From Vineibacter terrae (GTDB lineage Bacteria > Pseudomonadota > Alphaproteobacteria > Reyranellales > Reyranellaceae), in NCBI RefSeq assembly GCF_008039615.1, contig NZ_VDUZ01000010.1, positions 124,001 through 188,000 of the forward strand: 64,000 nt of DNA, written 5' to 3'. Positions 33,176 to 45,968 of this stretch are shown one piece after another. The position numbers and the translations under genes are program-made. The notes beneath the pieces were generated by a model. That model did not search any database and had not been told where the DNA came from. It worked only from the letters and a program-made list of their open reading frames with translations. Every line of letters begins with the position of its first letter. Position 1 is the first letter of the stretch.

Positions 33176-34180
33176 ATGGATGCGCCGACCTACCGCCTGT
33201 TCGGCTCGGAGCTGTCACCGTATTCGGTGAAGGTGCGCTCGTATCTGCGCTTCAAGGGCATCGAGCATCAATGGCTGCCGCGCGGGCCGGCCACCGCGGC
33301 CGAGTTCCAGAAGCATGCCAAGCTGCCACTGATCCCGCTGCTGGTGACGCCCGACGGCCAGGGGCTGCAGGATTCGACGCCGATCATCGAGCGGCTGGAA
33401 GCGGCGCAGCCCGAGCCGTCGATCCATCCCGACGACCCGGCGCTGCGCTTCCTGTCGGAGCTGCTGGAAGAATACGCCGACGAGTGGGCCAACAAGCCGA
33501 TGTTCCACTATCGCTGGTCCTACGAAGCGGACTGCAAGTCGGCGGCCGGGCGCATCGCGGCCCAGGTCGCGGGCGAGGGCGCCGCGCCGGAGCAGGTGGC
33601 CAAGGCCGCCGAGGCGGTGGCGCAGCGCATGGTGCCGCGCCTGTCGTTCGTGGGCTCGCATGCCGGCACGCGCGAGACCATCGAGGGCTCGCTGCGCCGC
33701 GTGCTGGACACGCTGGAGATCCAGCTCGGCACCCGCAAGTACCTGTTCGGCGACCGCCCGTCGCTGGCTGATTTCGGCCTCTGGGGCCAGCTCTACGAAT
33801 GCTGGACCGACCCGACGCCGGGCAAGCTGATCAACGAGCTCTACCCCACCACCTGGCGCTGGATCGAGCGCATGCTGGACCCCAAGGTCGAAGGCGGCTG
33901 GGATCCCTGGAAGTCCGTGCACTGGGGCATCGAGCGGCTGCTGGAGGCCGAGGTCGCCGGCCTGTTCCTGCCCTGGTCGGCCGCCAACGCAGCCGCCGTG
34001 GCCAAGGGCGACGCCGAGTTCACGGTCGCGCTCGAAGGCAAGCCGTTCACCCAGCAGGCGCAGAAATACCATGCCCGCTCGCTGGCCGAGATCCGCCGCA
34101 AATACGTCGCCGCCAAGGATGCGCCCGGCCTCGACACGATCCTGTCGGCCACCGGCTGCAAGAAGTGGCTGGCGGGGTAG
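33176..34180 (+). CDS. Glutathione S-transferase-like protein with extended C-terminus
   Basis: 334 residues. Residues 1-80 are a GST N-terminal domain: SELSPYSVKVRSYLRFKGI is the start of the thioredoxin fold, KLPLIPLLVT has the cis-Pro, and QDSTPIIERLE the Ser-containing glutathione motif. Residues ~95-230 form the helical C-terminal domain (LFGDRPSLADFGLWGQLY). An additional ~100 residues follow, longer than ordinary GSTs and reminiscent of the large GSTs annotated in alphaproteobacteria. The catalytic position appears to be Ser (SPYS) rather than Cys. The start was chosen just after GAAACCTGAG; the upstream frame is repeat sequence. Substrate unknown. Confidence 0.82.
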   Translation: MDAPTYRLFGSELSPYSVKVRSYLRFKGIEHQWLPRGPATAAEFQKHAKLPLIPLLVTPDGQGLQDSTPIIERLEAAQPEPSIHPDDPALRFLSELLEEYADEWANKPMFHYRWSYEADCKSAAGRIAAQVAGEGAAPEQVAKAAEAVAQRMVPRLSFVGSHAGTRETIEGSLRRVLDTLEIQLGTRKYLFGDRPSLADFGLWGQLYECWTDPTPGKLINELYPTTWRWIERMLDPKVEGGWDPWKSVHWGIERLLEAEVAGLFLPWSAANAAAVAKGDAEFTVALEGKPFTQQAQKYHARSLAEIRRKYVAAKDAPGLDTILSATGCKKWLAG

Positions 34181-34234
34181 GGACCGCGCGCCAGCTCCAC
34201 CCGTCATCCCGACACGCCCGTCCCCAACCCACCC

Positions 34235-34320
34235 GTCATCCCGAGCGCCAGCGAGGGATCTCCCGCGAATAGCGCAGTGTGCGTCTTCCCGCACGAGATC
34301 CTCGCTGCGCTCGGGATGAC
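34235..34320. repeat. Palindromic repeat, family A, left of GIY-YIG gene
   Basis: A full copy: left arm GTCATCCCGAGCGCCAGCGA, right arm ending GCTCGGGATGAC, 39 bases before the nuclease start codon. A stray GTCATCCCGA at 34203 suggests a second partial left end. The core is changed (GCGCAGTGTGCG). Confidence 0.82.
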
Positions 34321-34359
34321 GGTGGCCATGCCGATAGCCGACACACGAACCAAGCCGCC

Positions 34360-34722
34360 ATGCCGCGTGCCACCTATGTCTACATTCTGACCAACAAGAA
34401 CCGCAACGTGATGTATGTCGGCGTCACGAGCGAGCTTGAGCGGCGGATCATGCAGCATCGTTCCAAGGCGCTCGATGGCTTCACGGCGAGATACAACGTC
34501 GATCGTTTGGTCTATGTCGAGGAGCACCCATCGCCGAGCGACGCCATTGCACGCGAGAAGCAGCTCAAGGGCTGGAGCCGCAGCAAGAAAAACGTCCTCG
34601 TAGGCGCGGCAAATCCCGAATGGAAAGACCTGAGCGCGAACTGGTGGGCCGAAGGAGACTGCCGAGACGAGGGGGGCTCCTCTCACGGGAGATCCCTCGC
34701 TGGCGCTCGGGATGACGGGTAA
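34360..34722 (+). CDS. GIY-YIG nuclease family protein
   Basis: A 120-residue single-domain GIY-YIG endonuclease. The motif pair is YVY (6-8) and YVG (19-21), with the catalytic-type Arg in ERR (27-29) and Glu66 in AREKQLKGW. NPEWKDL near residue 90 closes the domain, as in the common YhbQ/UPF0213-like group. Residues ~107-120 and the stop codon are encoded by the right arm of a family A repeat, and a full repeat stands just upstream, so the gene is set between repeat copies. Codon use is less GC-biased than its neighbours. It could be a nuclease connected with the repeats, or a host gene whose end was overwritten by one. Confidence 0.8.
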   Translation: MPRATYVYILTNKNRNVMYVGVTSELERRIMQHRSKALDGFTARYNVDRLVYVEEHPSPSDAIAREKQLKGWSRSKKNVLVGAANPEWKDLSANWWAEGDCRDEGGSSHGRSLAGARDDG

Positions 34723-34753
34723 ACGATAACCGTCATTCCGAGCGCAGATCTCC
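34681..34753. repeat. Family A half-elements right of GIY-YIG gene
   Basis: A right arm only (GGGAGATCCCTCGCTGGCGC then TCGGGATGAC, 34688-34716) overlaps the end of the nuclease gene. After 12 bases there is a left arm only (CCGTCATTCCGAGCGCAGAT, ~34730-34749). The arrangement looks like two broken copies abutting, or the scar of an insertion. Confidence 0.7.
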
Positions 34754-34766
34754 GCAGCCGCCGTCG

Positions 34767-35999
34767 TCACGGCGGCATCAGGGCGGCGATCTCGGCCAGG
34801 GTGGGCGAGCGGCGCGCCGGGTGCTGGATCTTGTCGGCGCTCTGAAGGGCTTCGGCGAAGGCGCGCGTCTGGGCCTGCTTCAGCGCGATCTCGGCCGACA
34901 GGTTGTCGAACGTGATCTCGTCGGCCAGGAACGAGACCTGGCGCGCCTCGTCGAAGCGTTCCGCCGCGATCAGCCGGCGCGCCAGCACGGCGCGCGCCTC
35001 GCCGATGGTCCACGAGCCGGCCAGGAGCTGGTCGATCAGCTTCTCGGCCGCGACCTTGCCGCCGCCCAGCCAGTGCGCCGCGGCCAGCTCGCCCACCGCC
35101 GCCGCCAGGGCGCGCGAGGGCGTCTGTCCGATATGCGCCTCCAGGGTCAGGCGCGCGCCCGGCAGGACGCCCAGCACCACCTCGGCGCGGGCCAGCGCCG
35201 CCCAGACCTCATCCTCGTTGCCGCGGCCGTCGAAGCCGGTGGCGAAGCTGCGCGCCTCGACCAGCAGCGCGGCGTCGCGCGTCGCCGCCGCGATCGCGGC
35301 CAGCGCCTGGGCGCGGTGGTAGCTGACGGCGGTGGTGCGCGCCACCCGCACGGCCTGCTCGACCTGTCCCAGCTCGGCATAGGCCAGCGCCAGCCCGGGG
35401 CGCAGCGCGCTCTGCTCGTAGCCGTCGTCGAGCCCGCGCACCAGGGCCAGCGCCCGGTCGAGATAGGCCGGATCGCGAGTCGCCTGGGCCAGCCGTGTGA
35501 GCGTCCGCAGCCGCGCCTCGGTCGACGTCAGGCGCTCCGCCGTCGCGACGGCGTCGTCGGGCCGGCCGGCGCGCGCCAGGGCGAGCGCGATCTCCTCGGC
35601 CGCGAAGCCGCCGGCATCGCCGTCGTCCAGGGTCCGGGCGGCGTCGTCGGCGAAGCCGGCCTTGGCCTGGGCGGCGGCCACCCAGCGCAGGGCGGAGCGT
35701 CGCGCATCGGCGATCTGGTTGGCCTCCGCCGACCGCTTCGCCTCGTCGAACAGCGCCCGGTCCTTCCTGGCGGCCGCGATCTCGCTCAGGCGCAGGTAGA
35801 GCAGGCTGTCCCATTCCGCGAACTGCGGATCGCGGCCCGGCGGCGCGTCGTCGCGCATGCGCCCGATCGCCTCGGCGAAGACGCAGTCCCGGGTCGGCGC
35901 CGCGCGGCAGGCCTGCCACCCCGTGTCCGGCGGCGCTGCCGCTGCCGGCGCCGCGATCGCCGCCGCCATCAGCCAGATCGACCATCGCCCCCGGATCAT
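34767..35999 (-). CDS. Secreted alpha-helical repeat protein of unknown function
   Basis: About 410 residues. Residues 1-20 form a clear signal peptide (IRGRWSIWLMAAAIAAPAAA, then APPD). The mature protein is almost entirely Ala/Leu/Arg-rich helices in TPR-like pairs, for example AEEIALALARAGRPDDAVAT and GLALAYAELGQVEQAVRVAR, so it is an alpha-solenoid in the periplasm, probably a scaffold for protein contacts. Only two Cys are visible (QACRAAPTRDC), close enough to form a disulfide. GTG 36002 directly before the ATG is an alternative start. It is a single gene without evident partners. I recognise no specific family. Confidence 0.65.
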   Translation of the reverse strand: MIRGRWSIWLMAAAIAAPAAAAPPDTGWQACRAAPTRDCVFAEAIGRMRDDAPPGRDPQFAEWDSLLYLRLSEIAAARKDRALFDEAKRSAEANQIADARRSALRWVAAAQAKAGFADDAARTLDDGDAGGFAAEEIALALARAGRPDDAVATAERLTSTEARLRTLTRLAQATRDPAYLDRALALVRGLDDGYEQSALRPGLALAYAELGQVEQAVRVARTTAVSYHRAQALAAIAAATRDAALLVEARSFATGFDGRGNEDEVWAALARAEVVLGVLPGARLTLEAHIGQTPSRALAAAVGELAAAHWLGGGKVAAEKLIDQLLAGSWTIGEARAVLARRLIAAERFDEARQVSFLADEITFDNLSAEIALKQAQTRAFAEALQSADKIQHPARRSPTLAEIAALMPP

Positions 36000-36158
36000 C
36001 ACACCCCCTGCTGCTGGCGGGGCGATCGCAAATGCAGCCGTTTATCCCTCGCCCCGCAGCAGCGGGGAGAGGATATGCGATTGCCCTGCGGTCGCTTAGG
36101 GACGCAGCTTAGCGCGAACCGGCCGGGGCGTCGTGCCGAGTCTGCCGCCGCGCCGCCG

Positions 36159-37130
36159 CTACACCGGCGGCCCCATGCGGTGCAGTCGGTCGTATTCGTC
36201 GGTGGCCAGCGATGCGGTGTGCTCGTCGCTGTCGGGGCCATAGCCGACATCCCAGCAGCTGAAGCGGCCGGTCGTGGCGTCATAGCCGGTCAGCAGCACC
36301 CAGTGGTTGTCGTGGCCGGTCGTCTCCGGGTCGAGATGCGCGATCACGAGGTTCTTCTTGGCGATCCATTTGCACACCTTGTCGGGGCTGAAGTCGCGCA
36401 GATAGGCAGCCCCCGCGGCGTCTTCCTGGTAGCGGCCCCAGTACAGGAACCGGTTGCCGTAGATCTTGGACAGCAGGGCATGCACACGGCCCGGATCGAG
36501 GTCGAGCGAGCCCGGCGAGAAGCCCTGGCCGTCATTGGCCGTCAGCCAGGCGTTGAGCAGGCCGGGGTTCATCTCGCCGTCGAGGCTGATGAGCTTCAGC
36601 GTCGGGTTGGCTGGAATACCGTTCGGTACGTCGCCGTTGATCTGGTAATCGAGGACGGCCTTCACCGCGGCGCGGGTCGCGGCGTCGCTCGGCAGATGGA
36701 CGTTATGCCACTTCAGGCCCGAGGCGACGCACGACAGCAGGCAGCCGGCGTTCTGCAGCGTCTTGCGGCTGTTGTTGAGCCGCATCTTTCCCCACGGCGC
36801 GACGGCCTGGTAGAAGCCGGCAGTGAAGTCGGTGACCACCGACGCAGCGGGTTGCGGCGCGGCGGTGCCGCCACCGGCGGCCAGCGCCGCCAGCCGCTTG
36901 TGCGTCGTGCCCTCGACCCAGATCTGGCCGTCGAAGGTCGACCAGCCCGGGAACTGCCGGCGCTGGAAGCGCTCGACGGCGCTGCCGGACGAAACCTCGG
37001 CCGCCGTCGTGGTGCCGCCGCCCTGCGGCGCCGGCACCTTGCCCAGCCACAGCGCCACCTTGTCCACGTCGCCGCCGAAGTTGCGGCAGCCGCGCCCGAC
37101 GCGGCCGGTCAGCTGGAACTCCTTCTGCAT
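36159..37130 (-). CDS. Putative papain-like C39-type peptidase with peptidoglycan-binding-like N-terminus
   Basis: A 323-residue protein. Residues 1-90 look like a peptidoglycan-binding-like domain: VGRGCRNFGGDVDKVALWLG, then AVERFQRR and FDGQIWVEGTTHKRLAAL. The C-terminal region has a papain-like catalytic set: Cys130 after an Asn-Ala-Gly (QNAGCLLSC), His276 in HDNHWVLLTGYD, and Asp294 in SCWDVGYG, the order expected for C39-like peptidases. There is no signal peptide or membrane segment, so secretion by another route or release on lysis would be needed to reach peptidoglycan. Bacteriocin-exporter C39 domains are fused to ABC transporters; this one is not. The substrate is unknown. Confidence 0.65.
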   Translation of the reverse strand: MQKEFQLTGRVGRGCRNFGGDVDKVALWLGKVPAPQGGGTTTAAEVSSGSAVERFQRRQFPGWSTFDGQIWVEGTTHKRLAALAAGGGTAAPQPAASVVTDFTAGFYQAVAPWGKMRLNNSRKTLQNAGCLLSCVASGLKWHNVHLPSDAATRAAVKAVLDYQINGDVPNGIPANPTLKLISLDGEMNPGLLNAWLTANDGQGFSPGSLDLDPGRVHALLSKIYGNRFLYWGRYQEDAAGAAYLRDFSPDKVCKWIAKKNLVIAHLDPETTGHDNHWVLLTGYDATTGRFSCWDVGYGPDSDEHTASLATDEYDRLHRMGPPV

Positions 37131-37293
37131 CTGCACTCTCCCGTCACCAAGGCGGTCCACGCCATGCGACGCAGGGTAGGCAGGGTGCGGGACTCGCGAA
37201 ATCCGACGGCCGCAGCCGGACTATCCGAAAATCGCAATCCGGCGGCAGGCGCGTCTGGTATCCTGCGCATCAACGGGGTGGGGGCGATCGGCC

Positions 37294-38289
37294 ATGGCGT
37301 CCGCTGACACATCGGTTCTGCAGCACCGGCGCGTCCTGGAAAGCCGGGACCCCGACATGACCGGCAGCTTCATGGCGGCCAAGGAATTCCATCTCGACCT
37401 GCCGGCCGGCGCGGCGCGCACGTTCGATTTCGCGACCAGCGCGGTCTACCTGCCCAACAGCTATCTCGGCTACATCCAGTACGGCTCGGCCGCCACCGTG
37501 CGGGTGCCCGACGGCCGCGCCCGCGACGACTATTTCATCCACCTGCCGCTGCGCGGCCGCGCCGAGGTGCTGAACCATGCCGGCCGCGTCGTCTGCCGCC
37601 GGGACCACGCCGTCATCTCGGCGCCCAGCGGCCATGTGATGCATGCCGAGGCCGGCAGCACGCGCATCACGCTGTCGATCACGGCGGCGGCGATCGCCGG
37701 GCAGGCGGCGGCGCTGCTGGGCGAAGCGCCGCGCCAGATGCCGGCCTTCGCGGCCGGGATCGACCTCGCGTCGCCGGCCGGCCGCAGCATCAGCCGCCAG
37801 ATCAGGCTGGCGATCGCGGATCTCGACGACGGCCCAGGGCCGCCCAGCCCGATCATGGCCGGCGCCTACGAGCAGCTGATCATCACCGGCCTGCTGCTGC
37901 ACCAGCCCAACAGCTGCAGCGAGGCGCTCGATCGGCGGGCGGCGCAGGCGCCGTCACGCGACGTGCAGCGGGCGGTCGACTACATGCAGGGCCGGCTGAG
38001 CCAGCCGATCACGCTGGCCGACATCGTGGCGGCGTCCGGCATCCCCGGCCGTACGCTGCTGCAGCACTTCAAGGACCATCGCGGCACGTCGCCGATGCGC
38101 TATCTGCGCCAGGCACGCCTGGCGCGGGTGCGTGAGGCCCTGATGCGCGCCCGCGATGGCGACAGCGTGACCGACATCGCGCTGACCTGGGGCTTCAACC
38201 ATTTGGGCCGCTTCTCGGTCGAATACCGCGCCCAGTTCGGCGAAAGCCCGTCGCAGACCTTCAAGCGCAGCCGCGCGATGCGGCGCTAA
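37294..38289 (+). CDS. AraC family transcriptional regulator (AraC_binding_2 N-terminal domain)
   Basis: A 331-residue regulator: an N-terminal cupin-like effector domain (residues ~30-200, with YFIHLPLRGRAEV and SAPSGHVMHAEAG) and a C-terminal AraC DNA-binding domain (~225-331; LADIVAASGIPGRTLLQHFK and VTDIALTWGFNHLGRFSVEY). The layout matches regulators of aromatic or alkane catabolic operons. ATG 37294 starts about 160 bases from the divergent C39-like gene. No obvious target operon is next to it; the gcdH-like gene lies downstream and convergent, separated by repeats. Confidence 0.87.
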   Translation: MASADTSVLQHRRVLESRDPDMTGSFMAAKEFHLDLPAGAARTFDFATSAVYLPNSYLGYIQYGSAATVRVPDGRARDDYFIHLPLRGRAEVLNHAGRVVCRRDHAVISAPSGHVMHAEAGSTRITLSITAAAIAGQAAALLGEAPRQMPAFAAGIDLASPAGRSISRQIRLAIADLDDGPGPPSPIMAGAYEQLIITGLLLHQPNSCSEALDRRAAQAPSRDVQRAVDYMQGRLSQPITLADIVAASGIPGRTLLQHFKDHRGTSPMRYLRQARLARVREALMRARDGDSVTDIALTWGFNHLGRFSVEYRAQFGESPSQTFKRSRAMRR

Positions 38290-38361
38290 TTCCTCCCCAG
38301 CTCTGCCCTACGGGATTCACACATCCAGTTTCAGAGAGCTTGGGGCCCGAAAAATAGAACT

Positions 38362-38448
38362 GTCATCCCGAGCGCCAGCGAGGGATCTCCTGCGAATGGC
38401 GCACCGTGCGTCTTCCGCGGGAGATCCCTCGCTGGCGCTCGGGATGAC
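38362..38448. repeat. Palindromic repeat, family A
   Basis: A full copy with the GCGCCAGCGAG arm variant (GAGCGCCAGCGAGGGATCTC) and core GCGCACCGTGCG. With the family B-like copy that follows it fills the 311-base gap between the AraC and acyl-CoA dehydrogenase genes. Confidence 0.85.
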
Positions 38449-38471
38449 AGTGAAGATGTGTGAATGCCGTA

Positions 38472-38594
38472 GCAGCTCTGCTGGGGAGGTGCCCCGAAGG
38501 GACGGAGGGGAGCCTTGGTGATCGTGGTAGTGGAGACCACGTTGGCTCCCCCTCCGGCCTTCGGCCACCTCTCCCCAGCTCTGCTGGGGAGAGG
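38472..38594. repeat. Palindromic repeat, family B-like (copy 5)
   Basis: The ends are CAGCTCTGCTGGGGAGGTG and CACCTCTCCCCAGCTCTGCTGGGGA. The inner GGAGGGGAGCC...GGCTCCCCCTCC and the GACC-type centre match the copy at 32986. It lies 8 bases from the dehydrogenase stop and may help termination. Confidence 0.7.
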
Positions 38595-38601
38595 GAATAT
38601 C

Positions 38602-39840
38602 TTACGCGCCGGTGAACGCCTGCATGCCGGTGATGGCGCGGCCCAGGATCAGGGCATGCACGTCGTGGGTGCCTTCGTAGGTGTTGACCGCCTCGAGGTT
38701 CATGACGTGGCGGATCACGTGGTACTCGTCGGAGACGCCGTTGCCGCCATGCATGTCGCGCGCGACGCGGGCGATGTCGAGCGCCTTGCCGCAATTGTTG
38801 CGCTTGATCAGGGAGATCATCTCGGGCTGCGCCTTGCCCTCGTCCTTGAGGCGGCCGACCCGCAGGCAGGCCTGCAGGCCGAGCGCAATCTCGGTCTGCA
38901 TGTCGGCCAGCTTCTTCTGGATCAGCTGGTTGGCGGCCAGCGGCCGGCCGAACTGCTTGCGCTCCACGGTGTAGTCGCGCGCCCGCTGCCAGCAGAACTC
39001 GGCCGCGCCCATGGCGCCCCAGGCGATGCCGTAGCGTGCGTTGTTGAGGCAGCCGAAGGGGCCGCCCAGCCCGGAGACGCCGGGCAGCAGGTTCTCCTCG
39101 GGCACGAAAACGTCGCCCATCATGATGGCGCCGGTGACGGAGGCGCGCAGGCTGAACTTGCCCTCGATCTTGGGCGTCTCGAAGCCCTTCATGCCGCGTT
39201 CCAGGATGAAGCCGCGGATGGCGCCGTCATCGTTCTTGGCCCACACCACGGCCACGTCGGCGATCGGCGAGTTGGTGATCCACATCTTCGAGCCGTTGAG
39301 CCTGAAGCCGCCGGCCACCTTGGTGGCGCGCGTCTTCATGCCGCCGGGATCGGAGCCGTGGTCGGGCTCGGTCAGACCGAAGCAGCCGACCCATTCGCCC
39401 GAGGCCAGCCTGGGCAGGTATTTCTGGCGCTGCTCCTCGGTGCCGTAGGCGTAGATCGGGTGCATCACCAGCGAGGACTGCACGCTCATGGCCGAGCGAT
39501 AGCCGCTGTCGACCGCCTCGACCTCGCGCGCCACCAGGCCGTAGGTGACGTAGTTGGTGCCGGCGCAGCCGTACTTCTCGGGCAGGGTGCTGCCCAGCAT
39601 GCCCAGCGCGCCCATCTCGTTCATGATCTCGCGGTGGAACTTCTCGTGCCGGTTGGCCTCGATCACCCGCGTCATCAGCTTGTCCTGGCAGTAGTCGCGC
39701 ACCGCGTCGCGGATCGAGCGCTCCTCCTCGCTGAGCTGGGCGTCGAGGTAGAAGGGGTCCTGCCAGTCGAACGGCGGGGCGCCTTCCCGGGTGCCTCGGG
39801 CGTTGGCGAGCTTGCTGGCGGCGGCGATGGCGGACGACAT
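38602..39840 (-). CDS. gcdH: Glutaryl-CoA dehydrogenase-type acyl-CoA dehydrogenase
   Basis: 412 residues, close to the usual ~395-410. Motifs: [20 protein letters not shown] (residues ~152-171), [20 protein letters not shown] and, near the C-terminus, [20 protein letters not shown], which carries the catalytic Glu exactly as in glutaryl-CoA dehydrogenases. The Arg of the substrate-carboxylate site is suggested by [16 protein letters not shown]. It converts glutaryl-CoA to crotonyl-CoA plus CO2 in lysine/tryptophan breakdown, with electrons to ETF. AAGGG precedes the ATG at 39840; upstream in-frame codons have no binding site. It is divergent from the liv operon, which could import precursor amino acids; that link is speculative. 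Confidence 0.9.
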   Translation of the reverse strand: MSSAIAAASKLANARGTREGAPPFDWQDPFYLDAQLSEEERSIRDAVRDYCQDKLMTRVIEANRHEKFHREIMNEMGALGMLGSTLPEKYGCAGTNYVTYGLVAREVEAVDSGYRSAMSVQSSLVMHPIYAYGTEEQRQKYLPRLASGEWVGCFGLTEPDHGSDPGGMKTRATKVAGGFRLNGSKMWITNSPIADVAVVWAKNDDGAIRGFILERGMKGFETPKIEGKFSLRASVTGAIMMGDVFVPEENLLPGVSGLGGPFGCLNNARYGIAWGAMGAAEFCWQRARDYTVERKQFGRPLAANQLIQKKLADMQTEIALGLQACLRVGRLKDEGKAQPEMISLIKRNNCGKALDIARVARDMHGGNGVSDEYHVIRHVMNLEAVNTYEGTHDVHALILGRAITGMQAFTGA

Positions 39841-40045
39841 GGCGTGACCCTTGCTAGGATAAGGCGTCGCGGCCGGCCGTCCCGTGACGATCGCGCCCGC
39901 GATGCAGATTCCGCCGGGAGGGTGGCAGTAACGCTTGCCCGCCTTCCGGTGAATCGGCTTATATCCATGGATACCCGGCCCGCCAAGGACCGGCAACGAA
40001 AGAACAGGGACGCTGCGCCGGCTCGCCGGTGGCCGGCATCAGGGT

Positions 40046-40960
<915 letters not shown>

Positions 40961-40962
40961 CC

Positions 40963-42432
<1,470 letters not shown>

Positions 42433-42454
42433 CGCAATGAGAACCGATGACTCC

Positions 42455-42486
42455 CTCCCCCACGCTGAAGCGTCGGGAGGATTTTT
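42455..42486 (+). terminator. Terminator-like hairpin inside the liv operon
   Basis: CTCCCCCACGCT-GAA-GCGTCGGGAG folds with small imperfections and is followed by TTTTT at 42482-42486, between the livM stop and the livG start (72-base gap). It could act as an internal attenuator or processing site that sets permease versus ATPase levels. Confidence 0.5.
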
Positions 42487-42504
42487 CTGCCAGAGCATGC
42501 CCGC

Positions 42505-43315
42505 ATGAACGGGCTGTTGATCCAGGTCGACCACCTGACCATGCGGTTCGGCGGCCTTGTCGCGATCGACGATGTCTCCTTCACGGCGGCGAGCCGGCAG
42601 ATCACCGCCATCATCGGCCCCAACGGGGCCGGCAAGACGACGGTGTTCAACTGTATCACCGGCTTCTACCGGCCGACCGTCGGGCGCCTGGCGGTGCGCC
42701 ACGACGGGCGCGAGTACCTGCTGGAGCGCATGGCCGGCTTCGAGATCGCCGCCAAGGCGCGTGTTGCCCGCACCTTCCAGAACATCCGCCTGTTCCCCGG
42801 CATGAGCGTGCTGGAGAACCTGCTGGTGGCCCAGCACAACAAGCTGATGCTGGCCTCGGGCTACACGTTCCTGGGCGTGCTGGGCTTGGCGAGCTACCGT
42901 ACCGCCGAGGCGCAGGCCATCGACAAGGCACGGGGGTGGCTCGATCGCATCGGACTGCTGGCGCATGCCGACCGCCAGGCCGGCGAGCTGCCCTACGGCT
43001 ACCAGCGGCGGCTGGAGATCGCGCGCGCCATGTGCACGGACCCGCTGCTGCTGTGCCTGGACGAGCCCGCCGCCGGCCTCAACCCGCGCGAATCGGCCGA
43101 GCTCAACGACCTGCTGATCTCCATCCGCGATCGCGACGGCATCGGCGTCCTGCTGATCGAGCACGACATGAGCGTCGTGATGACCATATCGGACCACATC
43201 GTCGTGCTGGACTACGGCCGCAAGATCGCCGACGGCACGCCGGCTGAGGTGCGCGCCAATCCGGCCGTGATCCGCGCCTATCTCGGCGAGGCGGAAGACA
43301 GCACGGAGGCGGGCC

Positions 43316-43323
<8 letters not shown>
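42505..43323 (+). CDS. livG: Branched-chain amino acid ABC transporter ATP-binding protein LivG
   Basis: A 272-residue ABC ATPase. Walker A is GPNGAGKTT (~residues 35-43), the Q-loop lies in RTFQNIRLF, the signature is LPYGYQRRLEIARAM (LivG-type, ~160), and Walker B is LLLCLDEPAAGLNP (~176-189) with the H-loop in LLIEHDMSVVM. LivG proteins carry the characteristic long insertion between Walker A and signature, present here. It works with LivF in the cytoplasm. The start lacks a strong Shine-Dalgarno; livF overlaps its end by eight bases. Confidence 0.95.
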
Positions 43324-44071
<748 letters not shown>

Positions 44072-44127
44072 AAGTAGCCCTCTCCCCGCTCTCGCGGGGC
44101 GAGGGGTGGTAACGCAGGAGCAGGGCC

Positions 44128-44481
44128 ATGGAACCGGCACCCATCCTCGGCAATACGCTCGGCACGTTCCTGCTGCTGACGCTCGTGGTGTTTGGCTGGG
44201 CGGCGTTCGCCACCGGCAACGGCATCGCCGCGCGCTGGCAGTCGCCATGGTGGGTCGTGATCTATTGCACCCTGCTGGCGGCGGCCGAGCGCTTCATCGA
44301 CTACGCCCTGGCCGAGGGTGAGCTGCTGTCGCCGGGCGGCTTTCTCGTATCGGCGCTGATCCTGATCGGGCTCGGCCTGGTGGCGTGGCGGCTCACCCAG
44401 GCGCGCATGATGATCAGGCAATATCCCTGGCTCTATGAGCCGGCCGGCCCGTTCGGTTGGCGCGAAAAAGCCGGCAGCTGA
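44128..44481 (+). CDS. Small membrane protein, DUF6867-like, of the liv operon
   Basis: A 117-residue protein with three predicted hydrophobic segments: LGTFLLLTLVVFGWAAFATG (~residues 10-29), WWVVIYCTLLAAAERFIDYAL and FLVSALILIGLGLVAWRLT. The last ~25 residues form a Tyr/Arg/Trp-rich hydrophilic tail (MIRQYPWLYEP). Small proteins of this form are found between livF and livK in many Rhodospirillales genomes, and this location fits. They have no assigned function; a regulator or stabiliser of the transporter is a guess. GCAGGAGCAGGG is an unusually long A/G-rich run before the ATG. Confidence 0.75.
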   Translation: MEPAPILGNTLGTFLLLTLVVFGWAAFATGNGIAARWQSPWWVVIYCTLLAAAERFIDYALAEGELLSPGGFLVSALILIGLGLVAWRLTQARMMIRQYPWLYEPAGPFGWREKAGS

Positions 44482-44594
44482 GCACGCGGCGTCTTGGCGC
44501 CGTATCGGGGCCGCGATAGGCTTTCGTCAGTCGCTCCAGTCGGGGCGGGGCGCGGGGCAAGGCCCCCGCATACAGGGCAAGAGGGAGACAATTC

Positions 44595-45716
<1,122 letters not shown>

Positions 45717-45738
45717 CCGCCGCCTGACGCTCTGAACC

Positions 45739-45765
45739 GAACGGCCCGACGATGTCGGGCCGTTC
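45739..45765 (+). terminator. Terminator hairpin after livK
   Basis: Perfect inverted repeat GAACGGCCCGAC-GAT-GTCGGGCCGTTC, 23 bases after the livK stop, followed by TCATCTCCTCTCC. It closes the liv operon. The next ~170 bases before rpiB show a second weak hairpin (CCCTGCTGCCGCGGGGCGAGGG, with mismatches) and a T-rich stretch at 45817-45830 that may belong to the rpiB promoter. Confidence 0.75.
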
Positions 45766-45968
45766 TCATCTCCTCTCCCTGCTGCCGCGGGGCGAGGGTG
45801 GGCGGTGGGCCTGGCCTTTTCGCTTTTTTGCTTTGAGATGAGCGGCTTAGGGTACGTATTCTGCGATCGCACCTGCAGTCACGCCAAGTCCTGGTGCGAG
45901 ATTGGCTTCGGCCGGCGAGATATGGTATCGGTGCGCCGCCTGCCAACAAATGTTGGGTCTTTCAGCCG

